Notes: a model not told the origin generated them from the sequence alone. Shown: positions 27,372 to 36,160, counted from the first letter of the stretch. The stretch: 64,000 bases of DNA from Streptomyces sp. NBC_00358 (GCF_036099295.1 NZ_CP107976.1:8866001-8930000), one strand, 5' to 3'. Made by a program: numbers and translations.

Positions 27372-28349
27372 TCATCGGTCATGGCTTCGGGTCGGCGAAG
27401 ACGGTCCGTCGAAGCCGGAAACGCCTCCATGACCGGGTTCGTCGGGGGCGATCCAGGCGAGGGCGGATTCCAGGAGGTCGTGGAGTTCTTGCCCGGTGTG
27501 GAGATCTCGGTGTTCCGGGCGGGTGTCACCGGAGTCGAGCTCCGCGTAGTCGAGTTCGGCCTCCCCGCCGCTCCAGACAGTGATCAGCACGACCCGGGTT
27601 CCGGCCTCGACGGTGAGCCAGGCGCTGTTCTTCGTGCGGCCGTCCTCCGGGGAGTGCCCCAGTTCGGCGGTGATCCCACGGGACCGGAGATCCGCCTCGT
27701 GCGTGGAGAGCCAACTGGTCAGCGTGGCCGGGAGGTTCGCCGGCCGCGGGTCGGCCCTGGCCGTGGGGTGCGACATCTGGAAGGCGAGGCGTTCGTCGGC
27801 CTGGTCTCCGATGCGAGTGAGAACGCTGTCCAGGTCGAGGAACTCCTCCCAGACCGGCCTCCCGCTCGTCACCGCCAGTCCGGAGACGACCAGATCCTCC
27901 AATTCGGGGACCCGCTTGTTCTTCCAGACCTTGTCGGCCAGGCTGACCAGAAGGTCTTCCATCTTGGCCTCCCCGGTGGCCCAGGCAGCGTGTGTCGCCG
28001 CGAAGCGTGCCCTCGCGGGATCGACGCCTCGGCTCATGAGCAGCTCACGGCCTGCTTCCTCGTGCTGTGCGCCGGGAGCGGACAACTCGGCCGGGTGCAG
28101 GGCCTTTCCGATGTCGTGCGTGGCGGCTCCGAAGAGAACGGCCTCCGGGTCGATTCCCAGCCCGAGGCCGCGTCCAGCGATCCATTCGAGGAGTTGCCCC
28201 GCGACGTCGTGAACTGCCCTTAGATGGGCGACCAACCGGGGTGGAGCGTCGACCTCGTGAAGCAGTTCCGCGGCTTCGATCGGCAATGGACGAAGCGGGG
28301 GCCGCCCGGTGTCCTGGAGGGCGATGGACAGTACGCGCGAGGTCCTCAC
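27372..28349 (-). CDS. HD-domain phosphohydrolase with immunity-like C-terminal domain
   Basis: 325 aa. Residues about 40-150 are an HD domain with H47, H78-D79 (THDIGK), H96, H120 and D139 (LADKVW), a full metal-site set for phosphohydrolase activity on nucleotides. Residues about 205-305 (SWLSTHEADLRSRGI, AWLTVEAGTRVVLITVWSGGEAEL, then a final helix) resemble the TriTu-type immunity domain as I remember it. This combination is unusual. GTG 28349 is the start. The gene lies 49 nt upstream of the Imm32-like gene on the same strand, probably in one transcript. Confidence 0.75.
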   Translation of the reverse strand: MRTSRVLSIALQDTGRPPLRPLPIEAAELLHEVDAPPRLVAHLRAVHDVAGQLLEWIAGRGLGLGIDPEAVLFGAATHDIGKALHPAELSAPGAQHEEAGRELLMSRGVDPARARFAATHAAWATGEAKMEDLLVSLADKVWKNKRVPELEDLVVSGLAVTSGRPVWEEFLDLDSVLTRIGDQADERLAFQMSHPTARADPRPANLPATLTSWLSTHEADLRSRGITAELGHSPEDGRTKNSAWLTVEAGTRVVLITVWSGGEAELDYAELDSGDTRPEHRDLHTGQELHDLLESALAWIAPDEPGHGGVSGFDGPSSPTRSHDR

Positions 28350-28413
28350 CGCGACAGGGTAGCCCTGGTCCGCCGGGCTGGTCCCTTGGGCCGGTCTTTG
28401 GTTGGGTGGTTGT

Positions 28414-29196
28414 GTGGGTGAGACCGTCGTATGGGCCGACCGGGGTGTCGTGGATGGCGGTGCGGTCGTGCGAGGGTTTCATCTGCGCCGGGCGACCGGC
28501 ACGGTGCCGGGGGTGCTCTGGCTGCCGCGTTCTCCCGTTGCCTCACCTCCTCCTCTCGTTCTGCTGGGGCATGGAGGCAGCGGGCACAAGAGAAGCGAAC
28601 GGATCAGCCGTCTGGGCCGCTGGTTCGCCTCCCGAGCCGGTGTCGCCGCGCTCGCGATCGACGGGCCCCACCACGGAGAACGAGTCCCCGGCCCGTTGTC
28701 GGCCCCGGAGTACCAGGCCCGTATGGCCGAGGACGGGATCGATGTGGTCCTCGACCGGATGGCGGACGACTGGCGGGCGGCCGTGGACACCCTCGGCGTC
28801 CTGGGCCTGGTGGACCCGGGCAGCCTCGCCCATCTCGGGATGTCCATGGGCGCTCGCTTCGGCATCCCGTCGGCGGCCACCCTGGGCGACCGGCTGCGCT
28901 GTGTGGTGCTCGGCAAGTTCGGCCTCCGGCAGGCACCGGCTCTGCACCCGGGCCTGCAGGCGCCGGAACGCATGGCGGCGGACGCCCGACGGATCACGGC
29001 CCCCGCCCTGTTCCACGTCCAGTGGCACGACGAGCTCTTCCCGAGGGACGGCCAACTGGCCCTCTTCGATGTCCTGGGCTCACAGGACAAGCAACTGATG
29101 GGCCACTCCGGCCCGCACGCCGAAACGAACCCTGGTGCCGTGGTCCTCTGGCGGGACTTCGTGGTCCGACATCTGGGAGCGCGGGGCGGTGGGTGA
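28414..29196 (+). CDS. Dienelactone-hydrolase-type alpha/beta hydrolase
   Basis: 260 aa. The oxyanion region LLGHGGSGHK, nucleophile elbow GMSMGAR, acid in QWHDELFP and His in GHSGPHAE form a complete triad. Typical of small cytoplasmic esterase or dienelactone hydrolase proteins. The start is uncertain: GTG 28414 is chosen, with TTG 28402 and internal GTGs possible. It is divergent from the HD gene (64 bp) and related in fold and organisation to the hydrolase at 36287-37024. Confidence 0.8.
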   Translation: MGETVVWADRGVVDGGAVVRGFHLRRATGTVPGVLWLPRSPVASPPPLVLLGHGGSGHKRSERISRLGRWFASRAGVAALAIDGPHHGERVPGPLSAPEYQARMAEDGIDVVLDRMADDWRAAVDTLGVLGLVDPGSLAHLGMSMGARFGIPSAATLGDRLRCVVLGKFGLRQAPALHPGLQAPERMAADARRITAPALFHVQWHDELFPRDGQLALFDVLGSQDKQLMGHSGPHAETNPGAVVLWRDFVVRHLGARGGG

Positions 29197-29250
29197 GCGC
29201 CGGCGGTCAGCGCGGGGGTGCTGCCGACCGGTGTCAGGGGTGTGCGGGTG

Positions 29251-29865
29251 TCATGCGGAGGCTTCCCAGACGAAGCCGTCCGGGTCGGTGAACGCCGTGG
29301 TGGAGCCCGTGACGGCGAGCCGGTGCGATCCACTGCCGTCGTTCGGGACGCCGAGGTCCTTGGCCAGGCCGGGGCGCTTGTAGAGCGCGAGTTTGACCTG
29401 GTTCGGCTCGGCCGCGGCGAACTCCGCGTACTTGCCGCCGAAGCTCTTGGCGACGGTCAGGCCCTGCTCGACGTAGAACCGCTTGCTCGCCTTCACGTCC
29501 TCGACGCCGATCAGGAGCACCGTTTCGTCGATGGTCCCGGTGGCCGGGCCGGTGTCCTTCTTCGCCGAGGTGGCGACCTTCCAGATCGTTCCGTCCGGGG
29601 CCTGTACGACGCCGCCGTAGCCCCACAGGGACTTCGACACGGGCTTCAGTGACGTGGCGCCGGCCGCGAGGGCGGTCTCGATGAGGCTGTTCACATCGGC
29701 GGGCTGGGACACGGTGAGCGCCACGGTGAAGCCGCGGAAGCCTGTCGTGGGCGCCTCGGAGGCGCGCAGGCGCACCTGGGAGACGAGCTTGAAAGCGGCG
29801 TCGTAGAAGTTCTGGGCGGCTGCGGGGTCGTCCACCTCAAGGGTGACGGATGCGATGGAAGTCAT
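29251..29865 (-). CDS. VOC family protein, two glyoxalase modules
   Basis: 204 aa with two modules: IASVTLEVDDPAAAQNFYDAAF at the start and LLIGVEDVKASKRFYVEQGL in the middle, each followed by an APDGTIWKV / TDPDGFVWE strand carrying the usual metal-ligand position. Probably a glyoxalase, dioxygenase or resistance-type small-molecule binding protein; substrate not predictable. ATG 29865 is preferred to GTG 29874. Confidence 0.85.
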   Translation of the reverse strand: MTSIASVTLEVDDPAAAQNFYDAAFKLVSQVRLRASEAPTTGFRGFTVALTVSQPADVNSLIETALAAGATSLKPVSKSLWGYGGVVQAPDGTIWKVATSAKKDTGPATGTIDETVLLIGVEDVKASKRFYVEQGLTVAKSFGGKYAEFAAAEPNQVKLALYKRPGLAKDLGVPNDGSGSHRLAVTGSTTAFTDPDGFVWEASA

Positions 29866-29908
29866 GCGGATCACGCTAGCCGCCGCCCGGTGACGTTGGC
29901 TTCTTAGA

Positions 29909-29941
29909 TCCTGCTCGATCCAGCTCGGTCCTGCTCGATCC
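29909..29941. repeat. 13-bp direct repeat downstream of the lanthipeptide ABC gene
   Basis: TCCTGCTCGATCC occurs at 29909-29921 and 29929-29941, 20 bp apart start to start, separated by an imperfect copy. It lies between the VOC gene start and the end of the ABC transporter gene and may belong to the VOC promoter. Confidence 0.6.
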
Positions 29942-30000
29942 GGTTGCCGGGGGAGAGCCGACCGGCCGGTGGAGCGGCGGTCGCTCCGCCCGGTCCGGGC

Positions 30001-31761
30001 TCAGCGGCCGGTGATCGCCTGGCTGGCGATGAGCTGTCGGTACGGGGTACAGCGTGCGAGCAGCGTGGGGTGGTTGCCGGTGTCGGCGATGGTGCCCTGG
30101 CTGAGCATGATCACGTGCTGGGCGTGCTGGACGGTGGTGAGGCGGTGCGCGACGACGATGACGGCGCGGGTTCTCGCGAGGTTCTCGATGATGGTGCGGA
30201 AGCGTTGTTCGTTGAGGCCGTCGAGCTGGCTGGTGGGTTCGTCGAGGAGCACGATGTCGGCGTCCGAGAGCAGGGCGCGGGCGAGTGCCATACGTTGCCG
30301 CTGTCCGCCGGAGAGGTCCGTTTCGCGGCCCAGACGGGTGTCGAGGCCCTGGGGCAGGCGGGTGATGTCCTCGGTGAGTCCTACGGCGTCGAGGGCGGTG
30401 GCGAGCTCGGTGTCGGAGGCGGGGGTGGTGCGGCCGAGCTGGAGGTTTTCGCGGGCGGTCGCCTCCAGGAGGGTGAAGGCCTGGTCGACGTAGGTGATGC
30501 GGGCGCGCAGGGCGTTCAGGGGCCAGTGCCGGGTGTCGTGACCCAGGACCGTGATGGTGCCGGAGGAGGGCCGGATGAACCGGTCGATGAGCGCGAGGGT
30601 GGTGGTCTTGCCCGCGCCCGAGGGACCCACCACGGCGGTGAGCCCGGTGCGGGCGGTGGTGAAGGAGATCCCGTGCAGGGCGGGGTGGCCGGCTCCGGCG
30701 TGTGTGTAGGAGACGGAGTCGAAGGTGACGGCCGGTGCGTCGGGCAGCGGGGTGGGGGTGGCCCGGTCGGCGTCGGCCGGGTCGTTCTCGGGCGGGAGGC
30801 GCAGCAGGTCGTTGCAGCGGTCGCGGGCGGCGAGTCCGGACTGCAGCCGGCCGAGGCCGGTGGCCAGCGTGTTGACGGAGGGGATGGCCTGGAGGAGATA
30901 GAGGAGGAACGCGGCGAACGCCGCCGCTCTGATGTCGCCCGCGGCGAGGCGGGCGCCCCCGGTGAGGATCACGGCGATCATCGCGAGTTGGTTGCCGAGG
31001 GTGAGCGCGGCGGGGATCAGGGTGCCCAGGCGGGCGCCTTCGAGGGAGATGGAGCGCAGCCGCTCGGCGTCCGCGGCCAGGGCACGGGTGGCGAGCGGCT
31101 CTGCCCGGTTGGCCTTGATCGTGGTGAGGGCCTCCAGGCTCGCGGTGAAGCGCTGCGCGATGTGTCCGACGGCGTCCTGCTGGCCGGTCACGTTGGCCCG
31201 CATACGGCGCAGGACCAGCATCACCATGAGGGTCAGGCCGGTCAGGGACAGCAGCGTGACCAGCGTGAGGACCCAGTCGATCCACACCATCACCGCCAGC
31301 GTCGCCGCGATGGTCACGACGGCGAGGGGCAACTGGGTTGCCACGTCCACGACTTGCCGTAGCAGCAGGGCGTCGGAGGTGATGCGGGCGGCGAGTTCCC
31401 CGGTGCCCTGGCTCCGGACGACGGGCAGCGGCAGCCGCAGGGCGTGTTCCATCAAGGTGATGCGCAGCCTGTAGGCCATGCGTTCGCCGATACGCGCGAG
31501 CAGGAAACCGGAGTAGGCCTGGGCGAGGGCGCCGGCTGTGGCGGCCGCGCACATCAGGGTGATGTGGACGGCGAGTGGATGGTGGTCGGAGAAGTCGGTG
31601 ATGACGTCCCGTAGAAGGAGGGGAAGGGCGAGGACGGCGGCGGTGGCGGCCAGGGCGAGCAGCAGAGCGATGGAGAGCGGGCCGGGTTCGGTCGTCAGTT
31701 CACGGCGCAGCCGCAGTGGGCTGGTCGTACGAGGGACGGAGGGAGGAGGCTCGTCGGCCAC
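30001..31761 (-). CDS. lanT: ABC half-transporter of the class III lanthipeptide locus
   Basis: 586 aa: six-helix exporter domain (about 30-310) and an ATPase with Walker A GPSGAGKT (379-386), signature LSGGQ (483-487) and DIVLLDEPTS. It lacks an N-terminal C39 peptidase domain, as is usual for class III lanthipeptide exporters of the RamA/RamB or AmfA/AmfB type. Those loci usually carry two half-transporters; only one is present here, so it would work as a homodimer or pair with a protein encoded elsewhere. GTG 31761 has AGAGAGG six nt upstream; the frame stays open to 31974 but that extension is unlike transporter sequence. Confidence 0.88.
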   Translation of the reverse strand: MADEPPPSVPRTTSPLRLRRELTTEPGPLSIALLLALAATAAVLALPLLLRDVITDFSDHHPLAVHITLMCAAATAGALAQAYSGFLLARIGERMAYRLRITLMEHALRLPLPVVRSQGTGELAARITSDALLLRQVVDVATQLPLAVVTIAATLAVMVWIDWVLTLVTLLSLTGLTLMVMLVLRRMRANVTGQQDAVGHIAQRFTASLEALTTIKANRAEPLATRALAADAERLRSISLEGARLGTLIPAALTLGNQLAMIAVILTGGARLAAGDIRAAAFAAFLLYLLQAIPSVNTLATGLGRLQSGLAARDRCNDLLRLPPENDPADADRATPTPLPDAPAVTFDSVSYTHAGAGHPALHGISFTTARTGLTAVVGPSGAGKTTTLALIDRFIRPSSGTITVLGHDTRHWPLNALRARITYVDQAFTLLEATARENLQLGRTTPASDTELATALDAVGLTEDITRLPQGLDTRLGRETDLSGGQRQRMALARALLSDADIVLLDEPTSQLDGLNEQRFRTIIENLARTRAVIVVAHRLTTVQHAQHVIMLSQGTIADTGNHPTLLARCTPYRQLIASQAITGR

Positions 31762-32099
31762 GGGGGAACCTCTCTGGATCGGCGGGCGAGGCGGCGTTCG
31801 CATGAGGGCGCCCGCCTGGGGGGTGAGGCGGCCGTTGAGGGCCTGGGGGTACAGGGCAGGCACAGGGCAGCCGCAGGGCGAAGTCACAGGCGCGGAGACG
31901 GACTTGGCGCGAGTGCGCTGCGGACGGGGGGAGTCCACTGTTGGCGCCGCGATCGCTGTGGGCACTTCGGACACCGCGATATCGCGGGACTGCGGGGCTG
32001 TGTGACGGCCGGACGGGCGGCCGGGGCCATCGGCGACCGGCCGGACCGCTGGTGTCGGTCCGGCCGGCGCTGCTGCGTGCCCCTACGGGGCCGTGCTGG
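31762..32099. other. 338-bp gap between lanA and the ABC gene
   Basis: Contains the GC-rich hairpin at 32037-32067 listed separately. No credible coding frame otherwise; the Pro/Arg-rich open stretch reads as noncoding. A separate promoter for the ABC gene could lie here but I cannot point to one. Confidence 0.5.
32037..32067 (-). terminator. Hairpin just downstream of the lanthipeptide precursor gene
   Basis: CCGGCCGGACCG pairs perfectly with CGGTCCGGCCGG around a 7-nt loop, 33-63 nt beyond the lanA stop. Such a partial terminator would raise precursor mRNA relative to the transporter, as is common in lantibiotic operons. No T-tract is seen, so attenuation or mRNA stabilisation is inferred. 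Confidence 0.55.
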
Positions 32100-32237
32100 T
32101 TAGACGCAGAGGACCGTGCTCACCGTGCTGGTGCCGCAGTTGAGCACGCTCAGCGAGCTGGTGCTGGCGAGGGTGTCGTCGATCGGGGTGGCCTCGGTCT
32201 CGGGCAGGTCCATCGTCTGCAGGTCGAGGATCATCAT
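32100..32237 (-). CDS. lanA: Class III lanthipeptide precursor (SapB/AmfS-like)
   Basis: 45-aa peptide between the LanKC and ABC genes, with AAAGGAG six nt before ATG 32237. The leader carries ILDLQTMDLPE, matching the LFDLQ-type recognition motif of RamS/AmfS leaders. The C-terminal core holds two S-x2-S-x3-C motifs (S27/S30/C34 and S37/S40/C44), the pattern that class III synthetases turn into labionin or lanthionine rings; SapB and AmfS show the same two-ring layout. The leader boundary is probably around residue 22-25, and core residues such as SSLSVLNC are hydrophobic, as expected for a surface-active morphogen. Confidence 0.88.
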   Translation of the reverse strand: MMILDLQTMDLPETEATPIDDTLASTSSLSVLNCGTSTVSTVLCV

Positions 32238-32338
32238 GGCTGTTCTCCTTTGTCACTGACGGGTGGATCACCCGGCCGGCGGCCGGGGGTCTGGGGTGCG
32301 CAACCTGCCTGAAGCTGTTGCGACTTGGGGTGACGTGT

Positions 32339-35038
32339 TCAGCGGAGGCCGGTCGTGTCGGGCGTTGCCCGGCGATGGCCGACCGTGTGTTCAGCGGTGG
32401 TCGGCGGGGTGGGGTCCGGTGGGGTCGGGCCGGTTCCGCTGGTCCCGGGGAGGAAGGGGGTGCCCGCCAGGGCGGTGCCCAGGGCCAGGAGCACGCCGGC
32501 CGACCCCGTGGCCAGGTCTGCGGACAGGCGCAGGAGTTGGTCTCCGGGGAAGGCCAGGTGGCCCCGGTAGGAGATCTGGTGGAGGGCGAGAAGCCTGCGG
32601 TGGCGGTCGATCGCGGTCTGGCGCCGGTCCGCCGCGTCGACATCGGACACGCCGGCCGGGCCGTCCGGGCCGTCCGGAGGGAGTGACCGGTGGGCGAGGG
32701 CGAGATAACCGAGCAGCCCGGCGCGGCCGTTGAACAGGCCCGGCTGGATGATGAATTCGGGTTCGGCCGCCCGGCGGATCGGTGTCCGGTACCGGGCTGT
32801 CGGGCTGTCCGGGTGGTGGGCGAGCAGGGCGTTCAGGGCCAGTCCGATGCCCGTGCTGCCGGTCTCGATGTAGGGGAGTACCCGGTATTCGTCGAGGACT
32901 TGGACGGTGCCGTCCGCGGCGGTCACGCACCGTTCGAGGTCCAGTTCGAGCAGGGTCTGGGCCCGGTCGAGGAGGGTGTGGTCTCCGGTGTGTTCGTAGA
33001 GGCGGACCAGGACGAGGGCAGCGCCCGACGCACCGGCCATCAGTCCGGCCTTCCGGCGCCCGCTCGCCGGACCCTCCTTTTCCAGTTCGTCGGCCGCGGC
33101 CAGTACGTGGGCGAGCGAGGTGTCCAGCAGTCGGGGATCACCGGTGACGGTGGCGAAGTGCAGCAGGGTCAGGGCAGTACCGGCGCGGCCGGACGAAAGG
33201 CCTGGGCCCGGTGGGCTGTCCGGGGTGGCGTGGGTGAGCCGTCGCAGCAGGTCGAGTGCCGCGTCCCGCTCGCCGAGCAGGTCGAGGGTGTAGGCGACCC
33301 CGTGTCCGCCGGTGTAGAGACCGGGCTGGGCCCGGCGGGTACGGGCGGCCTCGACCAGCCATTGGACATGCTCGGCCTCGACGGCGGCACCCGTGGTGTG
33401 GAGGGCGTACAGGACGCCGGCCGCTCCATGGGCGAGCCCCAGGCTCCCCTGGGTGAACTGGGCGATGTCGCCGGGAAACAGCCGGTCGGCGCGTTGCGGT
33501 GTGGCCATCGCCCGGATACCGGCCGCGAGTGAGTCGCGGATGGCCGGCCAGTCGGCCCGCGGCCCGCTCAGCAGGGCCTGGGTCTGGGTCCTGCGCAGGC
33601 CCAGTTCGGGCCGGGGCGTGCGGCCGTCCGAGGCGGAGGGGGCCAGCAGACGGCGGATCTCGTCGGTGTATCCGGGTGGCACGGGGAAGCGGCTCTCGAT
33701 GACGTCGGCGAGTTCGGTTCCCTTGCCCGCGTCCAGGGTGGGCAGTTGCGCCAGCGGCAGGAACAGCCACAGGCGGATCGCGGCCAGGCCGTACCGGTCG
33801 ATCTCGAACCCGGTGTATCCCTTCGGCGCGGTGAAGCCGGCCGCGCCCAGCGCCGGCCGTACGAACGCGTCCACGGGGCTGGCGAGTTCGAAGTCGATGA
33901 AACAGATGTCGCCGTCGGGACGGATGATCAGGTTGCGGGGGTGGAGGTCTCCGAAGACGACCCCGCGAGCGTGCATCGCCCTGAGGACGTGTTCGATCCG
34001 GTCCACGACGGCGATCGCCTCGCGGGTGTACTCGGCGACCACGATTTCGTCGGCGTCGGGATGGATCAGCGGGTACTTCGCCGTCAGCCACTGACTCAGG
34101 GACTGTCCTTCGACGAACTCCTGCACCAGGAAGCGGTGTTCCCACACGGTCAGCAGTTCGTGCAGGACGGGGACACCCGGCAGTCCGGCCAGGCGGACCA
34201 TCATGTCGTGTTCCTGCTGGAGCCGCGTGACGGCGTCGACCCCGCGTTGGTCCAGCCCCGCGTGAGGGCGGGCCTCCTTCAGCACCACCTGCGGACCGTC
34301 GGCCTCCTTGCGGGCAAGGTAGACACCGCCCGCGTTGGAGAAGTGCAGGACCCGCTCCACGGTGTAGGGCAGTAAGGACCCTTGTCCCGTGGTGCGTTCG
34401 GCGATGGCCGAGGCGACGAAGGCGGGCACCGGAGCCCAGTCGGGCACCGAGAAGCCGGCGCCGCGGACGTCGGGGACCAGTCGGCCGTCCGGGTCTTCGA
34501 GGGCCAGCACCCGGTCGCCGGCGTCGTTGCGGCAGTGGCGCTCCGCGAATCCCCCGTACCGCAGGTACAACGGGCCCCGCTCCCAGCGCAGATCACTGAG
34601 AATGTACGGTCCTCGCCGTCCGGCCAGGAGTGTGCCGAGACCCTCCAGACACCGGCGCAGCTCGTCGTCCCCGACGGGGTAGAGCGTGCAGAACTTCCCG
34701 CTCGACCCGCGTGGCGAGTACTTGGAGTTCTGCATCTGCAGGATCGGCAGCCCGCGCAGGAACTTGAACGTGATGTGCTCCCGCAGGCAGTAGGCGTAGA
34801 CCTGCTCCAGCACCGCCTCGGCGTCCTCGGTGCACGAGGAGACGTGGATCTTCCAGCCCTGCGAGGGGAGTCGCACGTCCTGGGGGCGTACCACGGACCA
34901 GATCTCCAGGTCGCCGCGCTCCCAGCCCGCGGGGAGCGGCCGGCTGACGGCGGCGAACTCCTCCTGTGCGCCCCAGCGTCGTGGCGAGTCGTAGAAGATC
35001 GGATCTGCGTAGGCGTAGGCCTCGTACCGGTTGTCCAT
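32339..35038 (-). CDS. lanKC: Class III lanthipeptide synthetase LanKC (RamC/AmfT-like)
   Basis: 899 aa, the usual length. N-terminal lyase domain (about 1-200); Ser/Thr kinase domain (about 225-465) with K254 in VVLKEARPH, catalytic VVFGDLHPRNL (D364) and the metal-binding DFE (382-384); C-terminal LanC-like cyclase (about 520-899) with the Gly-rich repeats SLGLAHGAAGV, GGHGVAYTL, LMAGASGAAL and LFNGRAGLLG but no Cys-His zinc set, as is typical for class III. It phosphorylates Ser/Thr in the precursor, eliminates phosphate and cyclises with Cys. ATG 35038 follows GAGGAGAAG at good spacing. It precedes lanA by 101 nt on the same strand. Confidence 0.93.
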   Translation of the reverse strand: MDNRYEAYAYADPIFYDSPRRWGAQEEFAAVSRPLPAGWERGDLEIWSVVRPQDVRLPSQGWKIHVSSCTEDAEAVLEQVYAYCLREHITFKFLRGLPILQMQNSKYSPRGSSGKFCTLYPVGDDELRRCLEGLGTLLAGRRGPYILSDLRWERGPLYLRYGGFAERHCRNDAGDRVLALEDPDGRLVPDVRGAGFSVPDWAPVPAFVASAIAERTTGQGSLLPYTVERVLHFSNAGGVYLARKEADGPQVVLKEARPHAGLDQRGVDAVTRLQQEHDMMVRLAGLPGVPVLHELLTVWEHRFLVQEFVEGQSLSQWLTAKYPLIHPDADEIVVAEYTREAIAVVDRIEHVLRAMHARGVVFGDLHPRNLIIRPDGDICFIDFELASPVDAFVRPALGAAGFTAPKGYTGFEIDRYGLAAIRLWLFLPLAQLPTLDAGKGTELADVIESRFPVPPGYTDEIRRLLAPSASDGRTPRPELGLRRTQTQALLSGPRADWPAIRDSLAAGIRAMATPQRADRLFPGDIAQFTQGSLGLAHGAAGVLYALHTTGAAVEAEHVQWLVEAARTRRAQPGLYTGGHGVAYTLDLLGERDAALDLLRRLTHATPDSPPGPGLSSGRAGTALTLLHFATVTGDPRLLDTSLAHVLAAADELEKEGPASGRRKAGLMAGASGAALVLVRLYEHTGDHTLLDRAQTLLELDLERCVTAADGTVQVLDEYRVLPYIETGSTGIGLALNALLAHHPDSPTARYRTPIRRAAEPEFIIQPGLFNGRAGLLGYLALAHRSLPPDGPDGPAGVSDVDAADRRQTAIDRHRRLLALHQISYRGHLAFPGDQLLRLSADLATGSAGVLLALGTALAGTPFLPGTSGTGPTPPDPTPPTTAEHTVGHRRATPDTTGLR

Positions 35039-35599
35039 CGGACTTCTCCTCAGGGCAGGGACGTGTGCGGGGGCACAGCGAGGGGAGCGGGGAGCCGCCG
35101 CTGCCCGGGGGAGGCGGGGAGCGGGTTGAGCGTCATCCGTGGCGGCCGGAATCCCTGGCAGGGCTGCGACAACTCGAAGTATCGGGAAAGCGATAGTTCG
35201 GCCACAACGGCGCCAAAGAACGCTTTTCAGAAGATATGCACCCCGGCGTGATGGTGAAGCCTTGCAATTGCAACAGCGCCAAGGCGTGCACCGGATCATC
35301 TGATCGGCCTGACGCGCCGGGCATATGCCGACTCGGTCAAGCCCGTAGCTCTCCGGTCGAGGCTGTGACCGGGAGGTTTCGCAGGAAGGGGGATACGTCG
35401 AGAGGCTCCGACGGCCTGGGTCCTGGGGGGGCGCGGAAATGACGCATATGCCGAGTGCGGAACGGTGAGGGGTATGACCCGGGCCCGGGTCGACTCTCGA
35501 CCGCTTCACTTGTCGTACCGGCGGCGCGTGTCGGTCGACGAGTCGAAGTGTGGATCCGTGAGCGGGTCAGCATGGAGAAACGGCGCGCAGGGGACGGGC
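35039..35599. promoter_or_regulatory. 561-bp control region upstream of the lanthipeptide operon
   Basis: No convincing gene. It holds a perfect palindrome TTGCAATTGCAA (35262-35273), two copies of GCATATGCCGA (35321-35331 and 35444-35454, 123 bp apart) and a 16-bp perfect palindrome GACCCGGGCCCGGGTC (35476-35491). The lanKC promoter must lie here, and these are candidate operators. No LuxR-type activator like RamR/AmfR is encoded nearby. Confidence 0.5.
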
Positions 35600-36028
35600 T
35601 CAGGCCGCCATGAAACGGCCCAGCTCGCGTGACTTGTGCTGAAGGGCGGCTGCCCAAGCCCCCTCGGGGGAGACCGGGGTCGTCGGCACCTGGACATCGT
35701 TGAGGCCGCCGTCGTCGGCGAAGCGTGCCGGCTGCCAGTTCACCTCGATGCCCGCCCTGTCCGCCAGGACCAGCACCGTGGCGACGAAGCCCTCGGACAG
35801 GGCGGCCATGACTGCGTGACTCGTTCCGCGGTGCCATGCGAGCAGGGCGTCGACGAACGCCTTGAACTCGTGGGGGTCGATCCGGCACTCGTCGGCCCGC
35901 ATGGGGCCGATGCCGGACGGCAGCCCCAGTTCGGCCTGGTAGACGCTCACCTGGCTCATGAACAGCCGGGAGGCCCCGTTGGACGGGTTCCACAGGGTCT
36001 CGTCGCCCATGGCGTAGTACTGGCTCAA
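35600..36028 (-). CDS. DUF6086-like protein with TTG start
   Basis: 142 aa. Sequence SQYYAMGDETLWNPSNGASR followed by ELGLPSGIGPM and DECRIDPHEFKAFV agrees with my memory of DUF6086, a small Streptomyces family. Function unknown. TTG 36028 is supported by GGGAGGG six nt upstream and because homologous sequence begins there. The gene sits immediately upstream of the lanthipeptide control region, but I have no evidence that it belongs to it. Confidence 0.65.
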   Translation of the reverse strand: MSQYYAMGDETLWNPSNGASRLFMSQVSVYQAELGLPSGIGPMRADECRIDPHEFKAFVDALLAWHRGTSHAVMAALSEGFVATVLVLADRAGIEVNWQPARFADDGGLNDVQVPTTPVSPEGAWAAALQHKSRELGRFMAA

Positions 36029-36160
36029 TGCGGTCCCTCCCCGCCGGTCATCCCGGCCGGCGTCGCAAACACATGACATTACGGTCAGCCGGCCATCCGC
36101 CCAAAGCCGAACTGAGCCAGAACCGGGGAACCGACAGCACCCGTAGGCGAGTTCGGACAG

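Noticed and set aside
35133..35324. Small minus-strand frame upstream of lanKC as a second lanthipeptide precursor
   Set aside because: No leader motif and no S-x2-S-x3-C pattern; only scattered Cys and no ribosome site.
35600..36028. DUF6086-like gene as part of the lanthipeptide cluster
   Set aside because: Separated by 561 bp and a different type of gene; no sequence link to class III biosynthesis.
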